From Candidatus Alcyoniella australis (GTDB lineage Bacteria > Lernaellota > Lernaellaia > JAVCCG01 > Alcyoniellaceae): a DNA stretch of 17,821 bases. This document shows, piece after piece, positions 6,847-13,581 of this stretch. The stretch lies in assembly GCA_030765605.1 (NCBI GenBank), contig JAVCCG010000136.1:1-17821 (forward strand), in the 5' to 3' direction. The first letter of the stretch is position 1. Each line of letters begins with the position of its first letter. A model generated the notes under the pieces. The model was not told the DNA's origin and did not search any database. It worked only from the letters and a program-made list of their open reading frames with translations. The translations under genes and the position numbers were made by a program.

Positions 6847-8794
6847 CTCGCGTAGCACGCGCCTGAGCCGCGGCCGCCTGGCCGCGCTGATCGCCCTGGT
6901 CTGCGTCTCGCTGGCCCTGCGGCTGTGGGCCGGGCTGCACAACCCCATCGATTTGCACGAGCTCAAGCTGGCCATGGGCGTGCATCAGCTGCTCAGCGAA
7001 CACACGCTGTCGCTCACCGGCGTGCGCGTACACGAATCGCCGCTCTCCGGCGGCCCGCTGATCTTTATCTACCTCGCCTTGGCCTCGGCGCTGTGTCCGA
7101 CGTTCTACGGTTCGATGTTGGCCACGCTGATCATCTCGGCCCTGGCCGTACTCGGCGTGTACGCCGCAGCGCGGCGCTTTCTGGGCGCGCAAGGCGGGCT
7201 GTGGGCCGCGGCGATCTACGCCTTGGGGCCGCTGTATTTTCTGACGAGCCACGAGCTGGACAACAACCGCGTGGCAGTGCCGTTCCTGATCCTCGCGGCC
7301 TGGACCCAGTCCGCGCTGCTGGCGCGCAGCAACGCACGCTCGCTACGGTTGGGACATCTGGCGCTGTGGGCGCTGAGCTGGCTTATATTGCTGCAGATCA
7401 ACTTCACGCCGATTCTGGTGCTGCCGGCATTTGCGCTGCCGGTGCTGCTGGCTTGGCCGCGCCGCCGTTGGCCGATATTGGTCGGAGTGTTGATCGCCGC
7501 CGGACTGGCGATGGCCGGGTTGCTCTACGCCTTCTCGTTCACCACCGGTGTGGAGGTTCCGCGGCGGCTGGGGCAGCTTGCGGTCGTTCAGATCGGCCGC
7601 ACGGGCGTGGCCGACGCGTTGGCCGCGTTGTGGGCCACCAACCGGCTGATGGGCAATCAGCTGCTGCCCAGCCTGCTGCTGGCGCTGGCGCTGGCGCTAA
7701 GCGCAATTCCAAGGCTGTGGCGCGCGCAGGGCGGGCGCGGATTGGCGCTGTTCGACCTCTGGATCGGGCTGTGGCTGCTGTGCGGACACCTGGGTGTGGT
7801 GGCGTTCGAGCCGCGGCTGATGGTGCACTATCTGGCCGTGACCTATCCGGCCCAGGCGCTGCTTGTGGTGCGGCTGTTCCAGGTGGCGCGGCCGCGACTG
7901 GCCAGCCTGCTGATGGGCTCTGGCGCGCCGCGCGTGCGCGCGCAACGCACCGCCAGCGCAGGCCTGGCCGCTGTGCTCGGCGTTCATTGCTTCGCGCTGC
8001 TGCTGGGTTTCCACCTGCTGGGGCATCTGGACTTTCTGCAACGCACACAGCGCGACGACCCACAGCTGGCCGACGCGTTGGAGCTGGTGGATGTGCGTAC
8101 GCTGCAAGGGCTGGCGGACGAGCTGGGCCGGGCCGGGGCTGTGACCGGTATCGACGGTTCGTGCGTACACGGCGCGCAGCTCGATTTGCTGCACCTCTAC
8201 TTGCCGCAGCTCAGTCCCTGGATGCCGCCGGTGGCCGACGCCTGCCGCAAGCCGCTGACCGTGCTTGGACCCTCGTTGCGCCAAGCTGCGCAGGACCACG
8301 TGCTCGCGCGGGTGCGCGGTTTTACATTGATCGAGCGCGACACGGTTTTCGACCTGGGCGCGGCCGGTCTGGAGCTGGCCCAAGTGCGGTCCGCGCCCGA
8401 GCTGGAGCTGGTCAACAGGCTGATCGTGCCGCTGCCGCGGCTGCACACGCCGCTGACCCTGCACACACCGCAACGCAACTTCCATCGCATCAACCTGCCG
8501 CTTGATCCCGACGCTGCGCCTTTCTCGCGCGTGGGCGTGGTGCTCTGCTTTGATTCCAACGCCTCGCCGCGGGTCAGCCTGAGGGTGGGCGATGCGCGCG
8601 CCGCACTCACGGGCCTGGATCGTCGCACGACCCTGGTCGACGACCGGCGCACCATCGATGTCTGGTGGTTCGACGTGGGTCGCGCCTGGAAAGATCAGCC
8701 CCGCAACGCGCTGCTCGAGGTGCATTTCAGGCCCAAGGACGAGCAGTCGACCGAGTCGATCGACTACCTGATCGACCTGGTCGAGGTGCCGTAA
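6836..8794 (+). CDS. Polytopic membrane protein, GT-C (PMT/GT39-like) glycosyltransferase with C-terminal soluble domain
   Basis: The 652-residue protein has a first membrane helix at about 13-33, then an exocytoplasmic loop with NPIDLHELKLA (Asp39, Glu42), the position where GT-C enzymes carry their catalytic acidic residue. About ten further hydrophobic segments follow up to about residue 405 (for example LATLIISALAVLGVY, LGHLALWALSWLILLQ and LLLALALALSA). The last about 240 residues are soluble and beta-rich, probably periplasmic. This layout matches GT-C enzymes that use lipid-linked sugars, such as the PMT/ArnT superfamily; donor and acceptor are unknown. The ATG overlaps the DUF1285-like gene. 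The TAA stop (8792-8794) is inside the left target duplication of the downstream transposon, so the insertion left this gene intact. Confidence 0.72.
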   Translation: MAGDSRSTRLSRGRLAALIALVCVSLALRLWAGLHNPIDLHELKLAMGVHQLLSEHTLSLTGVRVHESPLSGGPLIFIYLALASALCPTFYGSMLATLIISALAVLGVYAAARRFLGAQGGLWAAAIYALGPLYFLTSHELDNNRVAVPFLILAAWTQSALLARSNARSLRLGHLALWALSWLILLQINFTPILVLPAFALPVLLAWPRRRWPILVGVLIAAGLAMAGLLYAFSFTTGVEVPRRLGQLAVVQIGRTGVADALAALWATNRLMGNQLLPSLLLALALALSAIPRLWRAQGGRGLALFDLWIGLWLLCGHLGVVAFEPRLMVHYLAVTYPAQALLVVRLFQVARPRLASLLMGSGAPRVRAQRTASAGLAAVLGVHCFALLLGFHLLGHLDFLQRTQRDDPQLADALELVDVRTLQGLADELGRAGAVTGIDGSCVHGAQLDLLHLYLPQLSPWMPPVADACRKPLTVLGPSLRQAAQDHVLARVRGFTLIERDTVFDLGAAGLELAQVRSAPELELVNRLIVPLPRLHTPLTLHTPQRNFHRINLPLDPDAAPFSRVGVVLCFDSNASPRVSLRVGDARAALTGLDRRTTLVDDRRTIDVWWFDVGRAWKDQPRNALLEVHFRPKDEQSTESIDYLIDLVEVP

Positions 8795-8797
8795 TCT
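8790..8797. repeat. Target-site duplication, left copy (CGTAATCT)
   Basis: The octamer CGTAATCT lies immediately outside the left terminal repeat of the transposon and is repeated exactly at 12085-12092 outside the right one. It includes the TAA stop of the glycosyltransferase gene. An 8-bp duplication fits IS1-type (8-9 bp) transposition. Confidence 0.92.
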
Positions 8798-8817
8798 GGT
8801 AGTGCCTCAGTTTGAAT
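8798..8817 (+). repeat. Transposon left terminal inverted repeat
   Basis: GGTAGTGCCTCAGTTTGAAT; differs from the right repeat only at positions 8 and 14. It starts directly after the CGTAATCT duplication. Confidence 0.92.
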
Positions 8818-8822
8818 TTCTC

Positions 8823-8862
8823 GGCTCTATGTCGGCATATGGTCCCATGCTAAAATAGAGCC
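8823..8862 (+). promoter_or_regulatory. Nested dyad directly before the KGG gene start
   Basis: GGCTCTAT (8823-8830) is perfectly inverted as ATAGAGCC (8855-8862), ending one base before the ATG. Inside the loop ATGG-TC-CCAT (8839-8848) forms a second short dyad. The space normally occupied by a Shine-Dalgarno is the right arm of the outer repeat, and no better ribosome binding site is visible. It could be an operator overlapping the promoter (TAAAAT at 8851-8856 as -10) or an RNA hairpin controlling translation; the sequence alone does not decide. Confidence 0.5.
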
Positions 8863-9099
8863 ATGCCTAAAGGACCCAAAGGACAGAAGCGACCAGGGGA
8901 CGTGATTGGCGCTGCAATCAAAGTCGCCAAGATTGCCACCGGCGAAGTTGAAGACGACTCCGGCCTCGAAGGCAAGGAGTACGCCAGCAAGGGAGGCAAG
9001 AAAGGTGGAAAGGCGCGCGCAAAGAAACTCTCGCCAGAACAACGGGCTGAGATTGCGCGGAAGGCAGCCGTTTCCCGATGGTCAAAAGTGAAAAGGTAA
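8863..9099 (+). CDS. Small basic KGG-motif protein
   Basis: The 78-residue, strongly basic protein starts MPKGPKGQKRPGDVIG and contains VAKIATGE (21-28), an acidic linker (29-40), then a glycine/lysine segment KGGKKGGKARAKKLSPEQR (43-61) and IARKAA-x-x-RW. This two-part pattern is widespread in bacterial hypothetical proteins that are often labelled RNA-binding or stress-induced KGG proteins. The C-terminal part resembles the KGG repeats of general stress proteins and would suit nucleic-acid binding. No experimental role is known to me. As the first passenger gene of the transposon it could be an accessory DNA-binding protein for transposition or unrelated cargo. A dyad precedes the ATG, and its stop codon is inside the next dyad (9096-9118). 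Confidence 0.8.
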   Translation: MPKGPKGQKRPGDVIGAAIKVAKIATGEVEDDSGLEGKEYASKGGKKGGKARAKKLSPEQRAEIARKAAVSRWSKVKR

Positions 9100-9118
9100 C
9101 ATGTTCCCAATATGTTAC
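9096..9118 (+). promoter_or_regulatory. Candidate operator dyad upstream of the unknown-protein/protease operon
   Basis: GTAACAT (9096-9102) and ATGTTAC (9112-9118) are a perfect 7-bp inverted repeat with a 9-base spacer. The left half extends to the palindrome AACATGTT (9098-9105), and AATATGTT (9110-9117 region) is a near copy. It lies about 40 bases upstream of a TTGACA box and overlaps the stop codon of the KGG gene. The size fits an XRE-repressor operator; the regulator is inferred. Confidence 0.45.
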
Positions 9119-9158
9119 GCCTATCAGTAAAAAAATATCGCCAATCTGCCCTTTTCGC

Positions 9159-9188
9159 TTGACAAATATAGCCATAATCGACGAAGAT
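9159..9188 (+). promoter_or_regulatory. Possible sigma-70 promoter for the unknown-protein/protease operon
   Basis: A perfect -35 box TTGACA is at 9159-9164. The best -10 at normal spacing is GAAGAT (9183-9188, 18-base spacer), a weak match; an activator or another -10 may be used. The following gene starts at 9236, leaving a leader of about 40 bases. Confidence 0.4.
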
Positions 9189-9235
9189 AGAAACTGGAGT
9201 TTCGAGTTAAGTTTGGCAGAGCGAAAGGAACATCC

Positions 9236-9892
9236 ATGCTGGTCACCAAGGAATCCGCGCGAGAGTTAATCCTCGGTAGTTTTTCAACTCAGTTTCTCAA
9301 GGGTCTGACCGTGATTGCGTACGAGGCTACGAAGCGAAGCCGTGAAATCGCGTGCGAGGACCAGTTTTCGGATCACGTGCGCCCGCATATGGCGGGGCAG
9401 AATCGTTGGGGACTGATCGAGTCCCTATTGCTCCCGCTCGTCGAATCGACGCCTGATGTCATCGGGGAGAAAGCGAAGAACGCAACTGGTTCGTCCACGC
9501 ACTACGAAGTTCGTTCTGGTCGCTGCATTCTCACGGTCGCTGCTTCCCGTAATCGGGCAATCCCGAAAAAGGCGGTTTACCGTTTGGACCTGAGCCAATC
9601 GAACCAACTCAGTTTATTTGATAAGAACGATGCGGACTCGGACAGCCCAATCTACGTCGTCCTCAACTTCGGCTCATGCGGATCGTGTAGGTCGAAGGAG
9701 AATCTCAACGATATGCCGGAGTGGATTCTGTTGCAGGTGCCAGATGTGAAATTCCGTCATGCGATCGCTGAGGTCAGTCTCAAGGAACTCTTTCCAGACG
9801 TGGTAGCAAAGTACGAACAGAAGACGGCCGAGGAATCCATCCCGGTAGCCCGTACTACTCCGAAACGGAACGTCGCTATCTCGGAGGGCTAA
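9236..9892 (+). CDS. Unknown protein, 218 aa, partner of the XRE-ImmA/IrrE protease
   Basis: I do not recognise the family. The protein is soluble, with no signal peptide or membrane helix. It begins with a probable alpha-helical segment (5-40), a central part with GQNRWGLIESLLLPLVES (54-71), a beta-rich stretch (HYEVRSGRCILTVAASRNR..., 89-108; VYRLDLSQSNQLSLF, 114-128; PIYVVLNFG, 138-146) with a C-G-S-C pair (Cys148, Cys151), then EWILLQVPD and a disordered, lysine/threonine-rich tail. Start ATG 9236 has AAAGGAA five bases upstream. The stop is three bases before the start of the protease gene, so the two form an operon. It might be the protease substrate, an antitoxin-like partner or a sensor; all are guesses from context. 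Confidence 0.75.
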   Translation: MLVTKESARELILGSFSTQFLKGLTVIAYEATKRSREIACEDQFSDHVRPHMAGQNRWGLIESLLLPLVESTPDVIGEKAKNATGSSTHYEVRSGRCILTVAASRNRAIPKKAVYRLDLSQSNQLSLFDKNDADSDSPIYVVLNFGSCGSCRSKENLNDMPEWILLQVPDVKFRHAIAEVSLKELFPDVVAKYEQKTAEESIPVARTTPKRNVAISEG

Positions 9893-9895
9893 CAG

Positions 9896-11110
9896 TTGCG
9901 TGGTCGCTCGACACCGGGGTTTATCGGCGAACGGTTGCGCCAAATTCGTCTTGCTCGCGATGTGACCGTATATTCTCTTGCGGGGATGGCGGGTATTTCA
10001 CCGCAATCGATTTACGCATACGAGAGTGGACGTAGCACACCTACTGAAAACAACCTATCTACTCTGACGGCGATTCTGCGTATTCCTAGAGAATTTTTTT
10101 TCAATCCCATCGACGACGATTCGAAGCGAACGATCTTCTTTCGTTCGATGACCGCTGCTACGCAACGAGCGAGAGAACGGGCTTCGACATTCGCTGACTG
10201 GTCTCAAGAAGTCGTTGACTATCTTGAGATGCACTTGGACTTTCCGCCCAATCGATTTCCCGTATTCGACGTACCAGCCGATCCATTTCGAATCAGCTTT
10301 GCCGACATTGAAGAGTTGGCTAATAAGACAAGAGAGGCTTGGGGCCTTGGAGATGGGCCGATTGGAAATGTCGTACAAGCAATCGAAGCGATGGGCGGAA
10401 TCGTCGTGAAAATCCCGCTCCTTTCCGATCGTCTGGACGCTCTTTCAGTTGTTAGACCAGACCGGCCTCGACCTATTCTTATTCTCGGAGCCGAAAAGAC
10501 GTCCGCCGTTCGGTTGAGGTTTGATGCATGTCACGAAAAAGGCCATTGGATCTTGCATCGGAATGTGCCGCTTCAGAAACAGAAAGAGAAGCGCTACTTT
10601 GATTTGATGGAAAAACAGGCTCACCGCTTTGCCGCGGCGTTTATGATCCCTGCAAAAGCGTTTGTGGATGAATTCGTGTTTGCAGACCTAGACCTATTCC
10701 GTTCGATGAAAAGCCGCTGGAAGTGCTCTATTGCCATGATGATTATTCGTTCGCGAGACTTGGGCCTGATTGACGCGGATCGAGCAACTGTTCTCTGGAG
10801 AAACTTAGCGCGCCGGAAATGGAAGAAAAAAGAACCGCTAGATGACGAACTGCCGCCAGAGAAACCAAATATTCTGCGGCAGGGAATTGAAATGCTGATC
10901 GAAGAAGGCATCCAGAGTAGAGATTCCATCGTATCTTCGATCGGGTTAGGCGATTCTATTATTGAGGAAATCGCTGGTCTGCCATATGGATCGCTTTCGA
11001 AAACTCAGGGTCAGGTTTCTCTATTGCGCCCGAAGATGATGCAAAAACAAATCCGTGCGGATGGGGAAAACAACGAAAACGGGGGGCAAGTAATTAGATT
11101 CCCGAAATAG
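9896..11110 (+). CDS. XRE-family HTH / ImmA-IrrE metallopeptidase fusion
   Basis: The 404-residue protein has an N-terminal helix-turn-helix of the Cro/CI type (about 9-66: GERLRQIRLARDVTVYSLAG, then ISPQSIYAYESGRSTPT) and a central ImmA/IrrE (DUF955) zinc-peptidase domain (about 135-260). The metal and catalytic motif HEKGH is intact (His213, Glu214, His217). The downstream helix reads EKQAHRFAAAFMIP (239-252), where the family usually has E-x-E-A-x-x-FA, so the expected third ligand appears as Gln241 and Glu239 may substitute. The tail (about 300-404) is charged. ImmA proteases cleave phage and ICE repressors after DNA damage; fused forms carry repressor and protease together. The start TTG 9896 follows GGAGGG by seven bases. 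Its position just upstream of the transposase promoter suggests control of transposition, or a defence or stress cargo. Confidence 0.88.
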   Translation: MRGRSTPGFIGERLRQIRLARDVTVYSLAGMAGISPQSIYAYESGRSTPTENNLSTLTAILRIPREFFFNPIDDDSKRTIFFRSMTAATQRARERASTFADWSQEVVDYLEMHLDFPPNRFPVFDVPADPFRISFADIEELANKTREAWGLGDGPIGNVVQAIEAMGGIVVKIPLLSDRLDALSVVRPDRPRPILILGAEKTSAVRLRFDACHEKGHWILHRNVPLQKQKEKRYFDLMEKQAHRFAAAFMIPAKAFVDEFVFADLDLFRSMKSRWKCSIAMMIIRSRDLGLIDADRATVLWRNLARRKWKKKEPLDDELPPEKPNILRQGIEMLIEEGIQSRDSIVSSIGLGDSIIEEIAGLPYGSLSKTQGQVSLLRPKMMQKQIRADGENNENGGQVIRFPK

Positions 11111-11175
11111 AAAGAGCGACTGGATTATTGCTCTGTCAACCCTTATTTGGCCCCATAGGCCAGAACCTGAAGTAA

Positions 11176-11208
11176 ATGCTTGACACTCAAGCATAAAGTT
11201 CATATTAT
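11176..11208 (+). promoter_or_regulatory. Transposase promoter with dyad operator over the -35 box
   Basis: TTGACA (11180-11185), 17 bases, TATTAT (11203-11208): a near-consensus sigma-70 promoter. The perfect dyad ATGCTTGA-CAC-TCAAGCAT (11176-11194) covers the -35 box, so a bound dimer would exclude RNA polymerase. The -10 box ends six bases before the transposase ATG (11215), which puts the expected transcription start at or next to the A of the ATG, suggesting a leaderless message. The XRE-type protein encoded just upstream is the obvious candidate repressor; this is inference. Confidence 0.72.
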
Positions 11209-11214
11209 AAAGGC

Positions 11215-12075
11215 ATGAACAGATTGCCTTTCGAGAAGAGAGCTCAGATCCTCCACATGCTCTGTGAGGGATCGTCGATGCGCAGCGTTTCCAGGATCGT
11301 TGGCGTATCGATCAACACGGTCACTAAACTCCTTGTCGACGCTGGAACGGCCTGCGCCGCGTTTCACGACAAAACGGTTCACGGTGTGACCAGCGAGCGA
11401 ATCCAGTGCGATGAGATTTGGTCGTTCGTCGGGAAGAAGCAAAAGAACGTCCGCAAAGAAAAAGGCGATCCCGATGGGGTAGGCGACGCATGGACCTGGA
11501 CAGCGATCGACGCCGACTCGAAATTGATAGTCTCTTGGCTCGTTGGGAACCGCGACGGTGCAACGGCAACGCAATTCGTACAAGACCTCGCTTCGCGGCT
11601 TGCCAGTCGAGTTCAACTAACCACAGACGGCCAGAGGGTCTACCTTCAAGCCATCCAAGGGGTCTTCGGGGCAGATGTCGACTACGCCATGCTGATAAAA
11701 CACTACGATGCTGAGCGGGCTGGAGAGGCACGCTATAGCCCCGCAAAATGTACAGGGACCGATAAGCACGCGATCACTGGCAATCCAGACGAAAGGCACG
11801 TCTCCACAAGCTACGTAGAACGTCAGAACTTGTCGATCCGAATGGGCAATCGACGGTTCACGCGCTTGACGAATGCCTTTTCGAAAAAGGTCGAAAACCA
11901 CTGCCACGCGCTCGCGTTGTACTTCGTTTTCTACAACTTCGTTCGAATCCACAAGACGCTTCGGGTTTCCCCAGCGATGGCCGCGGGCGTGACCGACCGC
12001 CTTTGGGAAATGTCCGACATCGTTCGGTTGATCGACGAACAAAAAGCGACGCGGGAAAATGATGATTCAAGCTGA
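11215..12075 (+). CDS. IS1-like family transposase (DDE)
   Basis: The 286-residue single-ORF transposase has an N-terminal helix-turn-helix (about 18-42: [22 protein letters not shown]) and a DDE catalytic domain with Asp66 in CDEIWSF, Asp138 in TTDGQRVY and Glu202 in YVERQNL. It continues with [15 protein letters not shown] and [21 protein letters not shown], all typical of the group usually annotated as IS1 family transposase. Unlike classical InsA/InsB of IS1 it needs no frameshift. It appears complete and all three acidic residues are present. The start ATG 11215 is supported by the usual N-terminus and lies at the predicted transcription start; only AAAGG precedes it. The TGA stop lies inside the right terminal repeat. 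Confidence 0.93.
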   Translation: MNRLPFEKRAQILHMLCEGSSMRSVSRIVGVSINTVTKLLVDAGTACAAFHDKTVHGVTSERIQCDEIWSFVGKKQKNVRKEKGDPDGVGDAWTWTAIDADSKLIVSWLVGNRDGATATQFVQDLASRLASRVQLTTDGQRVYLQAIQGVFGADVDYAMLIKHYDAERAGEARYSPAKCTGTDKHAITGNPDERHVSTSYVERQNLSIRMGNRRFTRLTNAFSKKVENHCHALALYFVFYNFVRIHKTLRVSPAMAAGVTDRLWEMSDIVRLIDEQKATRENDDSS

Positions 12076-12084
12076 GACACTACC
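12065..12084 (-). repeat. Transposon right terminal inverted repeat
   Basis: Read on the minus strand: GGTAGTGTCTCAGCTTGAAT, 18/20 identical to the left end. It contains the transposase stop codon (12073-12075). Confidence 0.92.
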
Positions 12085-12092
12085 CGTAATCT
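12085..12092. repeat. Target-site duplication, right copy (CGTAATCT)
   Basis: Exact copy of 8790-8797, directly after the right terminal repeat. Chromosomal sequence resumes with GCGCTGATTGACC. Confidence 0.92.
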
Positions 12093-12099
12093 GCGCTGA

Positions 12100-12128
12100 T
12101 TGACCCCTGGTATCGCGTGGGCTAGTGT
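12100..12128 (+). promoter_or_regulatory. Probable sigma-70 promoter for the 199-aa membrane protein
   Basis: TTGACC (12100-12105), 17-base spacer, TAGTGT (12123-12128); leader of about 22 bases to the ATG at 12158 with AGGAAGG as ribosome binding site. It lies just outside the transposon, so this gene kept its own promoter after the insertion. Confidence 0.4.
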
Positions 12129-12157
12129 GGCTTTCCGCACTGCGAGGAAGGTGATAA

Positions 12158-12757
12158 ATGGCCCCAATCAAAGCTTCGAAGCTCGTGATGTTGGCGTTGC
12201 TGGTCGCGGCGTTATGCCTGCCCGGCCAGATGGCGTTCGCTGCCGAGGATCAGGACCGGGACGACCAGGCCTACGCTGATCTCCAGCTGCAACTGGCTTA
12301 CGGCGGACCGCTGCTGGCGCGCGCCGCGGGAACCGCGCCCGACCCGCGCTTCTGGTTTCTCGATGACGACGAGTTGAAGCAGACCATGGAGAACGATGAG
12401 GAACTGCGGCGACTGTTTCACCTGGCCTACAACAAGAAGCACAAGCGCCGGAGAACCTCGAACATCCTGTTCCTCTGCGGCGCTACCGTGCTCGCCACGG
12501 GAACGGCTCTGGGCATGAGCTCGAAGATGCTCAACATCCCGGACAGCGCTGGACAGATCGCGCTGGTCGGCGGTGCGGTGGTCGGCCTGGGCTTGATCAC
12601 GCCGGCGATCGTGCTCCGCGCGCGCCCCAGCAAGGCCGAGCGCGAATACATCGATTACGTGCACGACAAGTACAACGTCACGCCGACTATCGATCGCCGC
12701 GATCCGGCGCAGCAGCCGCTGATCCGCCTGACGCTGCTGCAAGTACCCATCCCCTGA
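12158..12757 (+). CDS. Hypothetical exported/membrane protein, 199 aa
   Basis: I do not recognise a family. The first 28 residues are a clear Sec signal sequence (KLVMLALLVAALCLPGQMAFAAE, cleavage probably after AFA). An acidic and polar segment follows (30-90), then a basic cluster NKKHKRRR (92-99) and two hydrophobic helices (about 101-119, and 132-153 rich in Gly/Val), and finally a conserved-looking tail KAEREYIDYVHDKYN. Two helices after a cleaved signal suggest an inner-membrane protein with both termini on one side. It starts at ATG 12158 with GAGGAAGG upstream, outside the transposon. The downstream flavodoxin/ferredoxin gene follows after 29 bases and may be co-transcribed. Confidence 0.75.
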   Translation: MAPIKASKLVMLALLVAALCLPGQMAFAAEDQDRDDQAYADLQLQLAYGGPLLARAAGTAPDPRFWFLDDDELKQTMENDEELRRLFHLAYNKKHKRRRTSNILFLCGATVLATGTALGMSSKMLNIPDSAGQIALVGGAVVGLGLITPAIVLRARPSKAEREYIDYVHDKYNVTPTIDRRDPAQQPLIRLTLLQVPIP

Positions 12758-12786
12758 GGACGCACCGGTAACCCTCGAGGCAGCTG

Positions 12787-13581
12787 ATGAAAATTCGCAT
12801 CGTCTATCACAGCTCACACGGCAACACCCACCTGGTCGCCAAATCGATCGCCGCGGGGTTTCACAGTCACGACCATCAGGTCGAGCTGCACCCGGCCAAA
12901 GATTTCAACCCCGAGCTGGCCGCGGACTGCGATCTGCTCGGGATCGGCAGCGCGGTCTACGTCTGGAAGCACGCCGAGGTGATCGAGAATATCCTCGAGC
13001 AAATGCCCGACCTGTTCGTCAAGCCCGCGTTTCTGTTCGTGACCTACAGCGGCGATCCGGGCAACACGTTGAAGTACATGCGCGACAAGCTGGCCAAGCG
13101 TCGCGCCAAGGTGCTTGCGGCTCATAAATGCCTCGGCGAGGAGTCGTACCCCTGGTTGCGCAGTCGCTTCCGCGTGCCGGCCAAGGGGCATCCGGACGAG
13201 CACGACCTGGACACGGCCGCGGCCTTTGCCGACCGGGTGCTGCAAAGCTACGAACAGTTCGTCGACGATCCGGTGGGCTTCGCGGGCCTGGACTTTCCGT
13301 TTAACCGAGACCTGTTTTACTACATGTCCCTTGCAGCGCCGTTCGGCGATGTCGAGCGCACCATCGGCCGCCGCAGCTGCGACTACGACCGCTGCACGCG
13401 CTGCGGCGAGTGCGTCAAACGCTGCCCCGCAAGCTGCATCGAGATGGGCCAGAGCGGGCCGATTTTCCACGAGGGCTGCATCGGCTGCTGCGGCTGCTAC
13501 AACCTCTGCCCCGAGGGCGCGATTCAGGCCGTGATGTTCCCCGGACGGCGCAACCGCTATCGCGGGCGCTGGAATGGCTGA
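12787..13581 (+). CDS. EFR1-type flavodoxin/2x[4Fe-4S] ferredoxin fusion
   Basis: This cytoplasmic electron carrier combines an N-terminal flavodoxin fold with a C-terminal bacterial ferredoxin. The flavodoxin part starts MKIRIVYHSSHGNTHLVA (1-18), where SSHGNTH is the FMN phosphate loop, and includes LGIGSAVYVWKHAEVI (51-66). The ferredoxin part binds two clusters: Cys203, 206, 209 with Cys213-Pro, and Cys231, 234, 237 with Cys241-Pro. At 264 residues it matches EFR1-family proteins, whose partners are mostly unknown; anaerobic or radical enzymes are likely clients. Start ATG 12787 has CGAGG six bases upstream. It overlaps tadA by eight bases, a tight coupling whose biological logic is not obvious. 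Confidence 0.88.
   Translation: MKIRIVYHSSHGNTHLVAKSIAAGFHSHDHQVELHPAKDFNPELAADCDLLGIGSAVYVWKHAEVIENILEQMPDLFVKPAFLFVTYSGDPGNTLKYMRDKLAKRRAKVLAAHKCLGEESYPWLRSRFRVPAKGHPDEHDLDTAAAFADRVLQSYEQFVDDPVGFAGLDFPFNRDLFYYMSLAAPFGDVERTIGRRSCDYDRCTRCGECVKRCPASCIEMGQSGPIFHEGCIGCCGCYNLCPEGAIQAVMFPGRRNRYRGRWNG

Larger units (their letters stand above)
8798..12084 (+). mobile_element. 3287-bp IS1-like transposon carrying KGG protein, unknown protein and XRE-ImmA/IrrE protease
   Basis: The ends are GGTAGTGCCTCAGTTTGAAT (8798-8817) and the reverse complement of GGTAGTGTCTCAGCTTGAAT (12065-12084), 18 of 20 bases identical, flanked by a perfect 8-bp duplication. IS1 termini also start GGT-x-x-TG. The transposase sits at the right end with its stop codon inside the right terminal repeat, as is usual in compact IS. 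The left 2.3 kb carry three same-strand passenger genes (8863-11110). The region, especially 9236-11110, is visibly poorer in G+C and uses more A/T-ending codons than the chromosome on both sides. Joining the flanks at one CGTAATCT copy gives a clean empty site. The intact ends and exact duplication indicate a fairly recent insertion. Confidence 0.92.

Noticed and set aside
12158-12757. 199-aa membrane protein as transposon cargo
   Set aside because: It lies outside the right terminal repeat and target duplication and has base composition like the chromosome.
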